Source: Acanthopleura granulata (Eukaryota > Mollusca > Polyplacophora > Chitonida > Chitonidae). From it: 64,000 nucleotides of DNA. Numbering within the stretch: the stretch's first letter is position 1; the number at the start of each line of letters is the position of its first letter. Location of the stretch: the NCBI GenBank assembly GCA_016165875.1, contig JABBOT010000007.1:5737245-5801244 (forward strand), read 5' to 3'. A model generated the notes under the pieces. It saw only the letters and a program-made list of their open reading frames with translations. It searched no databases and had not been told where the DNA came from. Shown here piece by piece: positions 62,205-64,000 of the stretch. A program made the translations under genes and the position numbers.

Positions 62205-62291
62205 GACAAGGGTTCTGGTTTGAAACAAGGTGTTGTGTGACCTTAGATGGAGCACCTGCTCTCACATTGGCTCAGATGCAACGCCTGAAAG
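62205..62291 (+). CDS. Likely next coding exon of the plus-strand gene (87 nt, phase 1 to 1)
   Basis: A C-rich polypyrimidine tract (more than ten C at about 62183) and CCCTCCCAG precede the exon, and AAAG/GTGAGG ends it. Only the phase-1 frame is open, which is the phase left by the 53452-55148 exon. It codes QGFWFETRCCVTLDGAPALT and then LAQMQRLK, with aromatic and Cys content typical of a folded domain, in contrast to the disordered first exon. The domain is not recognised. Continuation lies downstream, probably past the window edge. Confidence 0.6.
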
Positions 62292-63134
62292 GTGAGGTAC
62301 TTGTATGACATACGTACACATCTTTATTTCCTACACATGGTTACAGTCAGGTAGTTCATTTATCATGTTTCCTGCTAAATTTAGTGAGTAAAAGGATCTT
62401 CCTTAAATCAGGGTAGTTCATGTATAGTACATTTGTTATATATTTGTATCACCATGCTGTAGATGCCCCTCTTCACCACCTTGACCTGGCAGCTACATTT
62501 ACATGTACTTGAAAGCTTTCTTACCGAAAATGAACAAAGTATCCAATCACATGCTCTCCTGCCCAATGTGGCAAAGGATTTGTGCCAGTGGAATCTCAAA
62601 CATGCCAATCAGATGCACTGTCTAGTGAAAGCATTTAGTCTCATGGGGGACTAAATGGAGGAGACCATAAACATACTTGTCAACTTTCACATTTTTTATC
62701 GTGAGTCTCATGTTTTGTCATTAAAAATCATGTTCTCATGGTTGGTGGCTTAAATCTCACTTTTTTTTTCACCTAAATGTTCTGTGATATTGTTGTAACA
62801 TATTTTCATCTCAAATAATGATGAAATATGCCAGCAAAAAGTTTCTGAAATGCAGCTTAAATTTCATAAAACTCTTTATTTTTTCTTGAGGAGTTTCACC
62901 CCACTAGACCAGTCAAACACCCTTCACCCTGGGCCCGACCAGGGCCTGTGGCCCCTGGACCCCACCCTCTTGCTGGCAGAGCATAGGTTGCGTGCAGTGA
63001 AATCTTGACTTTTAATTACCCTAGTAATGCTGACTGACCACCATGGTTGATAGCCACCAACAGTGACAGATGAACACAGGCACAGACAAATGACTATGCC
63101 ATGGATTTTTTTTTTTTGCATATTTTAATAAGCT

Positions 63135-63205
63135 CAGAGATTTTTATAGGCAGTTGTTTTAAGAAACTCAATTTGAACAAATCAGAAAACTCAATATTTT
63201 TCCTC
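63135..63205. mobile_element. MITE-like family C, one end
   Basis: gaaactcaatttgaacaaat, cagaaaactcaatatttttc; truncated. Confidence 0.45.
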
Positions 63206-63436
63206 CCAAATGAATTGGGCGTGCTGGTATTTAATACTCACAACCTATACCGTGTGGAATGAGTATATTAAGGCATATAAATCTTTAGATTTGTACAATT
63301 ATTTTGTTAGTGGTTGGTGTAGCGCCTTTTTGTCTCATAGGGTATATACACTACTTCTCATCAAAGTCTGCCCATGCAATGTTACTTTGTATCAGGAGCA
63401 GCAATCCAGTGCTTATACCAGCAGTAGCTAGTGGGA

Positions 63437-63508
63437 ATTTCCCCTTAGCACAGTTGGTAGAGCGCCGGACTTTGGCTGCAGATATCCCATTTTCAAATCC
63501 AACAGAGT
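63437..63508 (+). mobile_element. tRNA-like sequence, probably a SINE head or tRNA pseudogene
   Basis: TTAGCACAGTTGGTAGAGCG (63445 on) is a good A box with D arm, and TTTTCAAATCC (63490-63500) a fair B box at the right distance. The anticodon stem does not pair properly and the acceptor stem is not formed, so a working tRNA is unlikely. Confidence 0.5.
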
Positions 63509-64000
63509 AAATCTTCCACTCATTACAACTTTGTCCACTTTTCTTGGCGCTTGTGAGACAACACTTCTGCATTTTGTCCCAGTGTCTTTATTACTCCTGC
63601 AATATGACTGTCGTTTATTGCTCTCCCTACTGAAGCGATGTGCACACAAAGCAAGAGTAAGGCATTTTACGTTAGACACCTGATCTGTATAATTGCATGC
63701 ATTTTTGTGTACTTCAGCCATCAACCATATAATGGTGGCCAGCCTCATTCTGACACAGATTTTGGTAGAAATCCACTAGCCCATGATGATCAATGGGTTT
63801 GAAATATCAAATCCAATTTCTGCTATTTCCAACATAGCTAAGTGCTGGTGATTTTTGGTACTAGTTTCTCTTGGCTGTGCCCTATAGTACTGTCTGCCCG
63901 ACCTCCATCTACGTTGAAAATACATATATATTATGGTTAACTTCATTGGAGGCATAATGTCATTTATTTAGTATGCCAATGACTAACAGATGAAAATGAT

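Noticed and set aside
62463..62654. 63-codon frame right of the 62205-62291 exon
   Set aside because: In the phase required by the upstream exon the sequence stops after 16 codons; the listed frame is not the spliced one.
63437..63508. tRNA gene
   Set aside because: A and B boxes are present but anticodon and acceptor stems do not pair.

Overview
This is a metazoan nuclear window. Two genes are built of short exons separated by repeat-rich introns of about 1 kb with GT-AG borders, and there is no bacterial-type gene packing. The tRNA-headed SINEs with (AAATA)n tails, whose body starts TTTATTTGATTGGTG on the opposite strand, suggest a lophotrochozoan, most likely a mollusc. That placement is inference from memory of such repeats, not a search.

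Layout. (1) 191-1394, plus strand: the last three exons of POLE4, the histone-fold subunit of DNA polymerase epsilon. (2) 1663-45923, minus strand: a complete HEATR1 (UTP10/BAP28) gene, the large HEAT-repeat protein of the small-subunit processome. All 44 coding exons were resolved with consistent phases and add up to 2160 residues, close to the human 2144. A non-coding first exon and a promoter with ETS and CTCF-type motifs lie at about 46.98-47.10 kb. (3) 47.1-48.7 kb: a divergent intergenic spacer holding a MITE. (4) From 48.7 kb, plus strand: a second gene whose promoter carries E2F, E-box/CRE and YY1-type motifs. It has a short non-coding exon, a 4.6 kb intron, a 1.7 kb exon coding 561 residues of a disordered Ser/Pro-rich protein that I do not recognise, and at least one more likely exon at 62205-62291. 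The gene runs off the right edge. (5) Inside its second intron, about 55.9-58.5 kb, lie the remains of a multi-ORF mobile or virus-like element.

POLE4 and HEATR1 converge tail to tail with poly(A) signals only 36 bp apart. HEATR1 and the unknown gene are divergent.

The most unusual signal is in HEATR1. At three separate exons (33373-33541, 21804-21932, 8168-8325) the last tens of bases of the exon, together with its 5' splice site, have been copied in tandem into the following intron. This gives 70-bp, 40-bp and 37/50-bp arrays of decoy splice donors next to the real one. A fourth intron holds a 72-bp near-identical copy of part of the exon at 16795-16962. Two other intronic minisatellites (30 bp and 2x18 bp), a 68-bp-arm hairpin, a hAT-like MITE with ~95-bp terminal inverted repeats, and several dispersed families account for much of the remaining non-coding sequence.
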